Assembly (NCBI RefSeq): GCF_008297975.1 | Contig: NZ_VLNY01000003.1 | Location: forward strand, 310,001 to 374,000 | DNA length: 64,000 bases | Origin: Antrihabitans cavernicola | Lineage (GTDB): Bacteria > Actinomycetota > Actinomycetes > Mycobacteriales > Mycobacteriaceae | Direction: 5' to 3' | Part shown: in pieces, positions 19,087 through 26,516 of the stretch | Numbering within the stretch: the first letter of the stretch is position 1 | Layout of the letters: every line of letters starts with the position of its first letter | Made by a program: the position numbers and the translations under genes | The notes under the pieces: generated by a model | Databases searched by the model: none | Told to the model about the DNA's origin: nothing | The model's input: only the letters and a program-made list of their open reading frames with translations

Positions 19087-19884
19087 ATGTCACGCAATCC
19101 GTCGCCCGCCGATCTGCTGGCCGTGGTGCAGCGATCGCCCGATGCGGTGAAGATTCACGACCGCGACGGGTGGGTCGCGCTCTACTCCAGCGATGCCGAG
19201 GTGAACGACCCGGTCGGGTCGGAACCACATACCGGACGCCTCGCCATCGGGCGCTTTTACGACACGTTCATCGGGCCGAACACCATCACGTTTCGGGTGG
19301 ATCACGACGTGGTCTGCGGAATGTCGGTGGTTCGCGATCTGACCGTGGTGACCAAGATGTCCACCGGCGCGGTTCTCGAGGTGCCGATGCATTTGCGCTA
19401 CGACGTGGTCGAGGAGGGCGGCGCGCTCGCGATTCATCGTTTGTATGCGCATTGGGAGCTGCCGTCGATGGTCGGTCAGCTCGCGAAGTCCGGTCGAAAG
19501 GGAGTGCTGGCGTCGAGTCGACTGGCGCCGCAGCTGCTGGGCAACCAGGGCGCGCGGGGGGCGGTCGGGTTCATGAAGGGCTTCAGACGCGTCGGGCAGA
19601 CCGCGAAGAACAGCTGCGTGGCATTCGTCGATGCGGCGCGACGAGGCGACGTTGCCGGTGCTCGGGCATTGCTCATGCCCGGTGCCGTGGTGGAGTTGCC
19701 GTTCGGTACCGCGAAGTCGATCGAAGAGGTTGGTGCGGCTCTACGTGATGCTCGCGTGCACAAGCTGATCGCTGCAGGTCACGTAGTGAGCGCGAGCATC
19801 GATCTGGGCTCGCGGCACGGCGTCGCGTTGTTTGCGTTCGGCGACCGTGGCAACAAGATCGAGCGTGTGCAAATCTTCCTCTGA
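19087..19884 (+). CDS. NTF2/SnoaL-like protein with two related halves
   Basis: Cytoplasmic protein of 265 residues. The first half (about 1-130) has the SnoaL/ketosteroid-isomerase-like pattern (RDGWVALYSSDAEVNDPVG, FYDTFIGPNTITFRVDHDVV). A second, shorter NTF2-like half (about 175-265; VDAARRGDVAGARALLMPGA) follows a basic linker (GFMKGFRRVGQTAKNS). In steroid-degrading actinobacteria such folds occur in steroid enzymes. The next gene is a KstR-box dehydrogenase in the same direction, but the box lies after this gene, so shared control is not shown. Catalytic residues cannot be assigned. Confidence 0.65.
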   Translation: MSRNPSPADLLAVVQRSPDAVKIHDRDGWVALYSSDAEVNDPVGSEPHTGRLAIGRFYDTFIGPNTITFRVDHDVVCGMSVVRDLTVVTKMSTGAVLEVPMHLRYDVVEEGGALAIHRLYAHWELPSMVGQLAKSGRKGVLASSRLAPQLLGNQGARGAVGFMKGFRRVGQTAKNSCVAFVDAARRGDVAGARALLMPGAVVELPFGTAKSIEEVGAALRDARVHKLIAAGHVVSASIDLGSRHGVALFAFGDRGNKIERVQIFL

Positions 19885-19926
19885 CCGGCGTATTTCTGAA
19901 ATTCTGCTGAAAAACGGCGCAAAAAC

Positions 19927-19940
19927 TAGAACCTGTTCTA
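19927..19940. promoter_or_regulatory. Predicted KstR operator
   Basis: TAGAACCTGTTCTA is a perfect inverted repeat with a 2-bp spacer and fits the published KstR pattern TnnAACnnGTTnnA at every fixed position. It lies 37 bp upstream of the dehydrogenase ATG, close to a TATCGT -10-like hexamer (19942-19947). KstR is the TetR-type repressor of cholesterol-degradation genes in mycobacteria and rhodococci. Confidence 0.8.
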
Positions 19941-19977
19941 CTATCGTCTGATTGGCCCGATCGGATGGAGTCGTGGA

Positions 19978-20973
19978 ATGAAGGTTGCCGTCACCGGTGC
20001 AGCAGGGTTCGTGGGTAAGAACCTGATCAACCAGCTGGTCGAGGCCGGGCACGAGGTCGTCGCGATCGATCGGTTGCGATCCGATCGGTGCAGGCAGGAC
20101 GGCGTCACGTGGATCGACGGCGACGTGCTCGACGCGAAGTCGATGATCGATGCACTCGACGGCGCGGAGCAGGTTTTCCACCTGGTCGCGATGATCACCC
20201 TCGCTCAGAAGGACGATCGAGCCTGGACGGTCAACACCGTCGGTGTTCGCACGGTCGCGCAGGCGGCATTGGCCGTGGGTGCACGACGAATGGTGCATTG
20301 CAGCTCGGTGCACTCCTTCGATCAGGCGATCTGCAACGGCAGGCTCGACGAGACGTCCGCGAGATCCACCGCGCCGACGATTCCGGTGTACGACCGGTCC
20401 AAATGGTTCGGCGAGGTGGAATTGCGCAAGGTGATCGACGCGGGGCTCGACGCCGTCATCTGTAATCCGACGGGTGTGTACGGCCCGGTTGATTACGGTC
20501 TGTCCCGAATCAACGGCATGCTCCGCGATTCGGCGCGCGGCCGGGTCCCCGCGGTGATCGAGGGATCTTTCGATCTGGTCGACGTGCGCGACGTGGCGGC
20601 CGGACTGGTCGCGGCAGGGGAGAAGGGCCGTACCGGCGAGAACTATTTGCTGACAGGCGAAATGGTGACGATGTTCGATGCGTTCCGCATGGCTGCGAAC
20701 TTTGCAGGCCGACGCGGGCCGCGGTTCGCCGTGCCGATGCGCTTCATCAAGCCGCTGCTGCCGATCGCCGAGCCCATAGGTACGCGGTTCGGTACCGACG
20801 TGGTGTCGAAGGCCGCGATGGGCGCATTGCTCGCGGCACCCAAGGTCGACGGCGCCAAAGCACGAGCAGAACTTGGCTACGGCCCCCGAACAGCTGCTCA
20901 GACCATCCGCGACCTGGTCGGTTTCTACGTTGCGTCGGGCCAGCTCGGCGCGCGGTCGGCGCTGCCTGCGTAG
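19978..20973 (+). CDS. NAD-dependent 3-beta-hydroxysteroid dehydrogenase-like protein (SDR)
   Basis: Extended short-chain dehydrogenase of 331 residues. It has the Rossmann motif VTGAAGFVGKNLI at residues 4-16 and the catalytic Y-x-x-x-K in VYDRSKWFGEVELRK with upstream CSSVHSF. NPTGVYGP matches the 3-beta-HSD/epimerase family. The perfect KstR box before it makes a steroid substrate likely, for example oxidation of a 3-beta-hydroxyl group in sterol degradation. That is inference from regulation plus family. It is transcribed alone or after the NTF2-like gene. Confidence 0.8.
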   Translation: MKVAVTGAAGFVGKNLINQLVEAGHEVVAIDRLRSDRCRQDGVTWIDGDVLDAKSMIDALDGAEQVFHLVAMITLAQKDDRAWTVNTVGVRTVAQAALAVGARRMVHCSSVHSFDQAICNGRLDETSARSTAPTIPVYDRSKWFGEVELRKVIDAGLDAVICNPTGVYGPVDYGLSRINGMLRDSARGRVPAVIEGSFDLVDVRDVAAGLVAAGEKGRTGENYLLTGEMVTMFDAFRMAANFAGRRGPRFAVPMRFIKPLLPIAEPIGTRFGTDVVSKAAMGALLAAPKVDGAKARAELGYGPRTAAQTIRDLVGFYVASGQLGARSALPA

Positions 20974-20994
20974 TTCGGTGTTTGACATCGCCTA

Positions 20995-21006
20995 GAACGC
21001 ATGTTC
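20995..21006. promoter_or_regulatory. Predicted LexA (SOS) box
   Basis: GAACGCATGTTC within TAGAACGCATGTTCGA fits the mycobacterial/Gram-positive SOS consensus TCGAACnnnnGTTCGA with one difference in the outer bases. It ends 10 bp before the radical SAM start codon. The M. tuberculosis orthologue Rv2578c is, to my recollection, among the LexA-regulated genes there, which supports the call. Confidence 0.8.
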
Positions 21007-21016
21007 GACTGTCGTC

Positions 21017-22042
21017 ATGCGATGGCAGGGCCAGGCGTTGGACGCCGACGACGGTGCGCTGCCCGGGCTCGAGCGGTCGGGGTTGGTGCGGAGTGTGCAG
21101 ACGCCGGAGTTCGAGGGCGTCACCTTCCACGAAGTGCTGTGCAAGAGTGCGCTGAACAAGGTTCCGGGTGAATCGGACCTGCCGTTCGACTGGACGATCA
21201 ACCCGATGCGGGGCTGCTCGCATGCGTGCCGGTACTGCTTCGCGCGCAGCACGCACGAGTACCTCGACCTCGACGCCGGCAGCGATTTCGATACGCAAAT
21301 CGTGGTGAAGACCAATGTCGCGGCGGTGTTGCGCAAGGAATTGGCACGGCGTTCGTGGCGGCAGGAGCACGTCGCGCTCGGCACCAACACGGATCCCTAT
21401 CAGCGGGCCGAGGGTCGATATCGGTTGATGCCGGGCATCATTGCTGCTCTCACCGACTCTCGCACGCCGTTCTCCATCCTCACCAAAGGCACACTGCTGC
21501 GGCGCGATCTCCCATTGCTGACGCTTGCGGCGCAGCAGGTATCGGTGGGAATCGGGGTGTCGCTGGCGATCCACGATCCTGATCTGCAGAAGTCGATAGA
21601 GCCGGGAACGCCGTCGCCCAAGGCGCGGCTCGAACTGATTCGTGCCATCACCGATGCCGGGCTGCCGTGCAACGTGATGGTCGCGCCGGTGATTCCGTAT
21701 CTGACCGATTCCACGTCACATCTGGATGGCCTGCTCGCGGCGATCGCGGATGCCGGCGCGACCGGCGTCACAGCATTTCCGATGCACCTGCGGGCGAGTA
21801 CGCGCGGCTGGTTTCTCTCCTGGCTGGCGGAACAGCATCCAGCCTTGGTGAAGCGGTACCGATTGCTGTACGGCAGGGGAGCGTATGTGGCGCCGGGGTA
21901 TTCGGCCTGGCTGAAGGGCCGCGTCGGTCCACTCATCGCCGAGCACGGTCTCGGCGGCAGGTCAGAGCATCGCAGCACGGAGGCGCATGCGCGTAGCAGT
22001 CGACCGGTGCGCGTTCCGGAACGTGAGCTGACGCTGTTCTGA
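21017..22042 (+). CDS. Rv2578c-family radical SAM protein
   Basis: The 341-residue protein is of the radical SAM class related to the spore photoproduct lyase group. The iron-sulfur motif C-x3-C-x2-C is intact (Cys67, Cys71, Cys74 in GCSHACRYCFAR). The family segments TINPMRGC, ALGTNTDPYQRAEGRYRLMPGI and SVGIGVSLAIHDPDLQ are present. The SOS box in its promoter argues for a DNA-damage role, possibly nucleotide or lesion chemistry, but the reaction is unknown. It starts at ATG 21017 and its 3' end converges on gtrA. Confidence 0.88.
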   Translation: MRWQGQALDADDGALPGLERSGLVRSVQTPEFEGVTFHEVLCKSALNKVPGESDLPFDWTINPMRGCSHACRYCFARSTHEYLDLDAGSDFDTQIVVKTNVAAVLRKELARRSWRQEHVALGTNTDPYQRAEGRYRLMPGIIAALTDSRTPFSILTKGTLLRRDLPLLTLAAQQVSVGIGVSLAIHDPDLQKSIEPGTPSPKARLELIRAITDAGLPCNVMVAPVIPYLTDSTSHLDGLLAAIADAGATGVTAFPMHLRASTRGWFLSWLAEQHPALVKRYRLLYGRGAYVAPGYSAWLKGRVGPLIAEHGLGGRSEHRSTEAHARSSRPVRVPERELTLF

Positions 22043-22046
22043 GCTA

Positions 22047-22565
22047 TTACCGCTCGGCCGACAACAACGGCGTGGGCTGCGACTCGTCGATCGGAAAGAC
22101 GTAGCGGCGCATTGCCCACCAGCGGAAGGCCATGGCGAGCAGCGTGCCGATCAGGGATGTGCTGACGAAGTCCGCGATGTTCTCGACGAACACCGACACG
22201 TTGGGCGTGCGGAGGTGGAAGACATAGCTGGAGATGTAGAGCGGGACCTGGTTGATCGCCATGCCGATACCCGCGACGACGAAGAACAGGGCCGCTTCGT
22301 GGTGGCGTTGCCGCCCGCCGCGCTGTGTGAACGACCATTCGCGGTTGAGCACGTAGGACAGCACGGTTGCGACCAGCACCGCAATCACGTTCGCCGTCAC
22401 CGGTTTGTCATGGAGAACGGTCCATTTGAGCCCGAAGAACAAGACGAACGTGACTACGAAGCAGATGCCGCCCACGATCAGGAATTTGAGCGCCTCCGCG
22501 TGTTTGACCAGCGTCGCCAGCCACCCCTCGGGGATGCGATCGACTATGTGCTGGTTCAGTGACAT
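22047..22565 (-). CDS. GtrA-family membrane protein
   Basis: The 172-residue protein has four membrane helices (about 26-48, 58-78, 88-110 and 128-150) and the GtrA pattern FLIVGGICFVVTFVLFF and VLSYVLNREWSF. In other bacteria GtrA-like proteins help move lipid-linked sugars across the membrane for cell-envelope glycans, often arabinogalactan-related in this order. No glycosyltransferase gene is adjacent, so the substrate is unknown. It is convergent with the radical SAM gene. Confidence 0.88.
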   Translation of the reverse strand: MSLNQHIVDRIPEGWLATLVKHAEALKFLIVGGICFVVTFVLFFGLKWTVLHDKPVTANVIAVLVATVLSYVLNREWSFTQRGGRQRHHEAALFFVVAGIGMAINQVPLYISSYVFHLRTPNVSVFVENIADFVSTSLIGTLLAMAFRWWAMRRYVFPIDESQPTPLLSAER

Positions 22566-22588
22566 CGCACCAGACTACTTAGCTTTGC

Positions 22589-23344
22589 TCACCAGAGCTT
22601 CATCGGAAGAATCGCACCGGTCTCCAAGAGCGACTTCAGGTTGGACAACACCGCAGGCCAGCCGCCCGCCGCCTTCGTCAGATCGTCCTCGTCGAGGTCG
22701 AAATGCGACACGGTGAGACGGACGACGCTGCCGAGCGACTTCACGTCGTATTCAACGCGTGCCTGCTTCGCGGGATCCGCCGCGTCGGCCCAGGTCTGCA
22801 CCAACCGGACGGGCGGGTCGACCTCCAGAACGGTGCCGACCACATCGACCGTCCCGGCATCGTCGAGCCGCCTGTGTTCCCAGCTAGAGCCGACGGTCCA
22901 GTCCGAGACGTTGTGGTGGTCCCAGTACTCGGCGGTGATCTCCGGGTCGGTCAGGGCCTGCCAGAGCTTCTCCGGTGTCGTCGCGATGTAGGTGACATAG
23001 ACGTAGCTGGGCTTGTCGGTCATGGTGGACTCCAATCGTTGTTTCACGCGGCGCAATGTACGCAGCCGTGGTTCTTCGAAATTGCCGATCCAGCGCGCCT
23101 GGATGTCGTGGATCGGCACCGGGTTCAGGTAGTGCAATTTCTGGCGGCCGTGCCGAACCGTCGAAACGAGATTTGCCGCCTCCAGTACGGCTAGGTGCTG
23201 GCTGGTCGCCTGCCGAGTCATCTCGGTCTCCGCGCACAGCTCGCCGAGCGTCTGCCCGTTCGTGGCGCGAAGCAGGTCGAGCAGGTGCCGACGAGTCGGA
23301 TCGGCAAGCGCCTTGAAGGCGGAATCGAGATCGTCGACCGGCAT
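22589..23344 (-). CDS. ArsR-type repressor fused to SRPBCC (AHSA1-like) domain
   Basis: One 251-residue polypeptide carries an ArsR winged helix (about 1-95; FKALADPTRRHLLDLLRATNG and MTRQATSQHLAVLEAANLVS) followed by an AHSA1/START-like domain (about 110-250; YVTYIATTPEKLWQALTDPE, EYWDHHNVSDW, VRLVQTW). Usually these are two adjacent genes; here the junction (RLESTMTDKPSYVYV) retains an internal Met, consistent with fusion of a former pair. The SRPBCC cavity probably binds a hydrophobic ligand, giving a one-protein sensor-repressor. I use ATG 23344; a TATAGT -10 sits 7 nt before it, suggesting a leaderless mRNA. A palindromic operator overlaps its promoter. Confidence 0.88.
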   Translation of the reverse strand: MPVDDLDSAFKALADPTRRHLLDLLRATNGQTLGELCAETEMTRQATSQHLAVLEAANLVSTVRHGRQKLHYLNPVPIHDIQARWIGNFEEPRLRTLRRVKQRLESTMTDKPSYVYVTYIATTPEKLWQALTDPEITAEYWDHHNVSDWTVGSSWEHRRLDDAGTVDVVGTVLEVDPPVRLVQTWADAADPAKQARVEYDVKSLGSVVRLTVSHFDLDEDDLTKAAGGWPAVLSNLKSLLETGAILPMKLW

Positions 23345-23358
23345 GTCGACCACTATAG

Positions 23359-23374
23359 GCAAGCAATTGCTTGC
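23359..23374. promoter_or_regulatory. Perfect palindromic operator for the ArsR-SRPBCC gene
   Basis: GCAAGCAATTGCTTGC is a perfect 16-bp palindrome just upstream of the minus-strand -10 hexamer TATAGT (complement of 23352-23357). This is the position and kind of site used for ArsR/SdpR-type autorepression. The plus-strand korA start is about 90 bp away and could also be affected. Confidence 0.7.
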
Positions 23375-23461
23375 ATATCAAGACTTGGCGCGTCGTCTGC
23401 GGGTGAACAGGCGCTGACGTAGCGTGGATCGAAGAGCACCGCCGACGAGGGTGGAGGGTCT

Positions 23462-25372
23462 ATGACGTCCGATATCGCAGCCACGCCGCTGGAACGCGTC
23501 GTGATCAGATTCGCAGGCGATTCGGGTGACGGTATGCAACTCACCGGTGATCGATTCACCCATGAAGCGGCAGCATTCGGAAACGATCTCGCCACCCAGC
23601 CGAATTTCCCTGCCGAGATCAGGGCGCCGCAGGGCACGTTGCCGGGTGTCTCGTCGTTTCAGATCCAGATTGCGGACTACGACATTCTGACGGCGGGCGA
23701 TCATCCGGACGTGCTGGTGGCGATGAATCCGGCAGCGCTGAAAGCCAATGTCGGCGATCTGCCCCGTGGTGCAACGATCATCGCCAACGCCGACGAGTTC
23801 ACCAAGCGCACGCTGGCGAAGGTGGGGTACACCTCGAATCCGCTCGACGACGATTCGCTGGCGGCGTTCGCCGTCCATCAGGTCCCTATGACCACGCTGA
23901 CCCTGGGCTCGGTGGAGCCCGCGGGACTGAGCAAGAAGGACGGCCAACGGGCGAAGAACATGTTTGCGCTCGGACTGCTGTCGTGGATGTATCACCGTCC
24001 CATCGGGGGGACCGAGCAATTCATGCGCGCGAAGTTCGCGGCGACGCCGGAGATTGCCGAAGGCAACGTTCTTGCGTTCAAGGCCGGCTGGAACTACGGC
24101 GAAACCACCGAAAGTTTCTCCACCACATACGAAGTCGCGCCTGCGAAGCTGCCGTCCGGGACGTATCGGCAGATCACAGGGAACACGGCGCTCGCGTACG
24201 GCGTCGTGACCGCTGGGCAGCTGTCCGGATTGCAGGTGTTCGTCGGCACCTATCCGATCACTCCCGCTTCCGACATCCTGCACGAGCTGAGCAAGCACAA
24301 GAACTTCGGCGTGACGACGTTTCAGGCGGAGGACGAGATTGCCGGTATAGGCGCGGCCCTCGGTGCGTCGTTGGGCGGATCGCTCGGTGTGACAAGCACT
24401 TCCGGTCCGGGACTTGCTCTCAAGAGCGAGACGATCGGCCTTGCGGTCATGACCGAACTGCCGTTGTTGGTGATCGATGTTCAACGCGGCGGCCCGTCCA
24501 CCGGCCTGCCGACCAAGACAGAGCAGGCAGACTTGCTGCAATCCCTGTTCGGGCGCAACGGTGAGTCACCGGTTCCGGTGCTGGCGCCGCGCTCGCCTGC
24601 CGATTGTTTCGACGTCGCAGTCGAGGCCGCGCGCATCGCGTTGACGTATCGCACGCCGGTGCTGTTGCTTTCCGACGGTGCGATAGCGAACGGCTCCGAG
24701 CCGTGGGCGATTCCCTCGGTCGCGGACCTCGAGCCGATCGATCCGAAGTTCGAGACGCCGCCGACTGCCGAGCAGCCCAACGCTTTTCAGCCGTATGCAC
24801 GCGACCGCACCACACTCGCGCGGCCATTGGCCGTTCCTGGTACCGCTGGTCTGGAGCACCGCATCGGCGGGCTGGAGAAGGCAGACGGTAGCGGAAACAT
24901 CTCCTACGATCCGGCCAATCACGAACTGATGGTTCGTTTGCGCAAGGCGAAGATCGACGGGATCGCGGTGAGCGATCTGGTGGTCGACGACCCGACCGGG
25001 GACGCCGACGTACTGGTTATCGGGTGGGGGAGTTCCTACGGTCCGATCGGCGAGGCGTGCCGTCGAACTCGGCGGGTCGGACGCAAAGTCGCGCACGCAC
25101 ACCTACGTCATCTCAACCCGTTCCCGGCGAATCTCGATACGGTGCTGCACAAATACCCGACGGTGATCGCGCCGGAGATGAACATGGGCCAACTGTCGAT
25201 GCTGCTGCGGGCGAGGTACCTGGTGGACGTGGTTCCGGTGACGAAGGTGGCAGGACTGGCGTTCTCGGCGGGGGAGTTGGAAGACGTGATCGGCGCTGCG
25301 CTGGACGGAACGATTCGACAGCGCGAACCGGCGAAAACAGCTGCGACACTTGCCGAGGCGACCTACCGATGA
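23462..25372 (+). CDS. korA: 2-oxoglutarate:ferredoxin oxidoreductase, alpha subunit
   Basis: With KorB it converts 2-oxoglutarate, CoA and oxidised ferredoxin to succinyl-CoA in a variant TCA cycle. The 636-residue subunit is the fused gamma-alpha form. The N-terminal gamma part (about 10-195) contains VVIRFAGDSGDGMQLTGDRF; the alpha part contains GTYPITPASDILHELSKH, QAEDEIAGIGAALGASLGG and VIDVQRGGPSTGLPTKTEQ. GTGGAGGG precedes the ATG. The stop overlaps the korB start (ATGA). Confidence 0.95.
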   Translation: MTSDIAATPLERVVIRFAGDSGDGMQLTGDRFTHEAAAFGNDLATQPNFPAEIRAPQGTLPGVSSFQIQIADYDILTAGDHPDVLVAMNPAALKANVGDLPRGATIIANADEFTKRTLAKVGYTSNPLDDDSLAAFAVHQVPMTTLTLGSVEPAGLSKKDGQRAKNMFALGLLSWMYHRPIGGTEQFMRAKFAATPEIAEGNVLAFKAGWNYGETTESFSTTYEVAPAKLPSGTYRQITGNTALAYGVVTAGQLSGLQVFVGTYPITPASDILHELSKHKNFGVTTFQAEDEIAGIGAALGASLGGSLGVTSTSGPGLALKSETIGLAVMTELPLLVIDVQRGGPSTGLPTKTEQADLLQSLFGRNGESPVPVLAPRSPADCFDVAVEAARIALTYRTPVLLLSDGAIANGSEPWAIPSVADLEPIDPKFETPPTAEQPNAFQPYARDRTTLARPLAVPGTAGLEHRIGGLEKADGSGNISYDPANHELMVRLRKAKIDGIAVSDLVVDDPTGDADVLVIGWGSSYGPIGEACRRTRRVGRKVAHAHLRHLNPFPANLDTVLHKYPTVIAPEMNMGQLSMLLRARYLVDVVPVTKVAGLAFSAGELEDVIGAALDGTIRQREPAKTAATLAEATYR

Positions 25373-26430
25373 CCGATCTGGACTTCACGGCATTCGACGA
25401 CGTACCCAAGACGGATGTGCCGTACAAGGCAAAGGACCTGACGTCGGACCAGGAGGTTCGTTGGTGTCCCGGCTGCGGTGACTACGTGATTCTTGCGACG
25501 ATGCGTAGCTTCTTGCCCGAGCTCGGCCTGCGCCGCGAGAACCTGATGTTCGTGTCCGGGATCGGCTGCTCCAGTCGGTTCCCGTACTACCTGGACGCCT
25601 ACGGAATCCATTCGATCCACGGCCGCGCGCCTGCTATCGCAACAGGTTTGGCCGTTACCCGGCCGGATCTGTCGGTGTGGGTGGTGACGGGTGACGGGGA
25701 TGCGCTGTCCATCGGCGGCAATCATCTGATCCACGCGTTGCGGCGCAACGTGAACATCACGATCCTGTTGTTCAACAACAGGATCTACGGGCTCACGAAG
25801 GGGCAGTACTCGCCGACCTCGGAGGTGGGGAAGGTGACCAAGTCGACGCCGATGGGATCGGTGGATCACCCGTTCAACACGCTGTCCCTGGCGCTGGGCG
25901 CCGAAGCCACTTTCGCTGCCCGCGCACTGGATTCGGATCGCAAGGGCCTCACCGAGGTGCTCCGGGCGGCGGCGCAGCATCGTGGCGCGGCCTTCGTGGA
26001 AATTCTGCAGGATTGTCCGATCTTCAACGACGGCTCGTTCGACGTACTGCGCAAGGACAATGCCGAGCAACGCTTGATCCGCCTGACACACGGCGAACCG
26101 ATCCGCTTCGGCAACGACGCCGAATTCTGCGTCGTACGAGACGGATTCGGCCTTGCGGTTGCGCAGACCGCCGACGTCGCTGCAACAGACATCGTGGTGC
26201 ACGATGCGTACACCGACGACCCGGAATACGCCTACGCCTTGTCGCGGCTGTCCGATCAAGATCTGCAACACGTGGTGACAGGCGTGTATCGCAGTGTCGC
26301 TCGGCAGAGCTACGACGATGGTGTGCGGGCCCAGTTGCGCGAGGCTGCGGAACGGAAGCCGCTGGGGCCGGATTCGTTGCAGGACCTGCTCGACGGCCGA
26401 GAGACCTGGACGGTCGGACCAGGACGCTGA
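25369..26430 (+). CDS. korB: 2-oxoglutarate:ferredoxin oxidoreductase, beta subunit
   Basis: Thiamine diphosphate and iron-sulfur subunit of KorAB, 353 residues. Cysteines for the 4Fe-4S cluster are in WCPGCGDY, GIGCSSRF and LQDCPIFN. The ThDP motif is GDGDALSIGGNHLIHALRRN ending in NN. ATG 25369 overlaps the korA stop. No ferredoxin gene lies directly beside the pair. The ferredoxin/reductase gene at 55301 is far away, and no functional link is claimed. Confidence 0.95.
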   Translation: MTDLDFTAFDDVPKTDVPYKAKDLTSDQEVRWCPGCGDYVILATMRSFLPELGLRRENLMFVSGIGCSSRFPYYLDAYGIHSIHGRAPAIATGLAVTRPDLSVWVVTGDGDALSIGGNHLIHALRRNVNITILLFNNRIYGLTKGQYSPTSEVGKVTKSTPMGSVDHPFNTLSLALGAEATFAARALDSDRKGLTEVLRAAAQHRGAAFVEILQDCPIFNDGSFDVLRKDNAEQRLIRLTHGEPIRFGNDAEFCVVRDGFGLAVAQTADVAATDIVVHDAYTDDPEYAYALSRLSDQDLQHVVTGVYRSVARQSYDDGVRAQLREAAERKPLGPDSLQDLLDGRETWTVGPGR

Positions 26431-26503
26431 GTAGCGAGTTACTTCGTTGCGCCACATAAGTATTGGATGATTCCGGCTTGAATTGCGTGTCGGTGCCCAC
26501 CGC

Positions 26504-26509
26504 TATAAT
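26504..26509 (+). promoter_or_regulatory. TATAAT -10 element for the DUF222/HNH gene
   Basis: A consensus TATAAT, rare in this GC-rich DNA, lies 7 nt before the ATG at 26517, with no ribosome site between. This is the arrangement of a leaderless mRNA. The -35 is uncertain (TTGAAT at 26478 gives a long 20-bp spacer). Confidence 0.6.
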
Positions 26510-26516
26510 TTCGCAC

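Noticed and set aside
20995-21006. Second KstR box
   Set aside because: The spacing between AAC and GTT is 4 bp, not 2; this fits the SOS box instead.
23462-26430. KorAB as pyruvate or indolepyruvate oxidoreductase
   Set aside because: The fused gamma-alpha subunit and short beta subunit match the actinobacterial 2-oxoglutarate enzyme; no delta subunit or extra domain.
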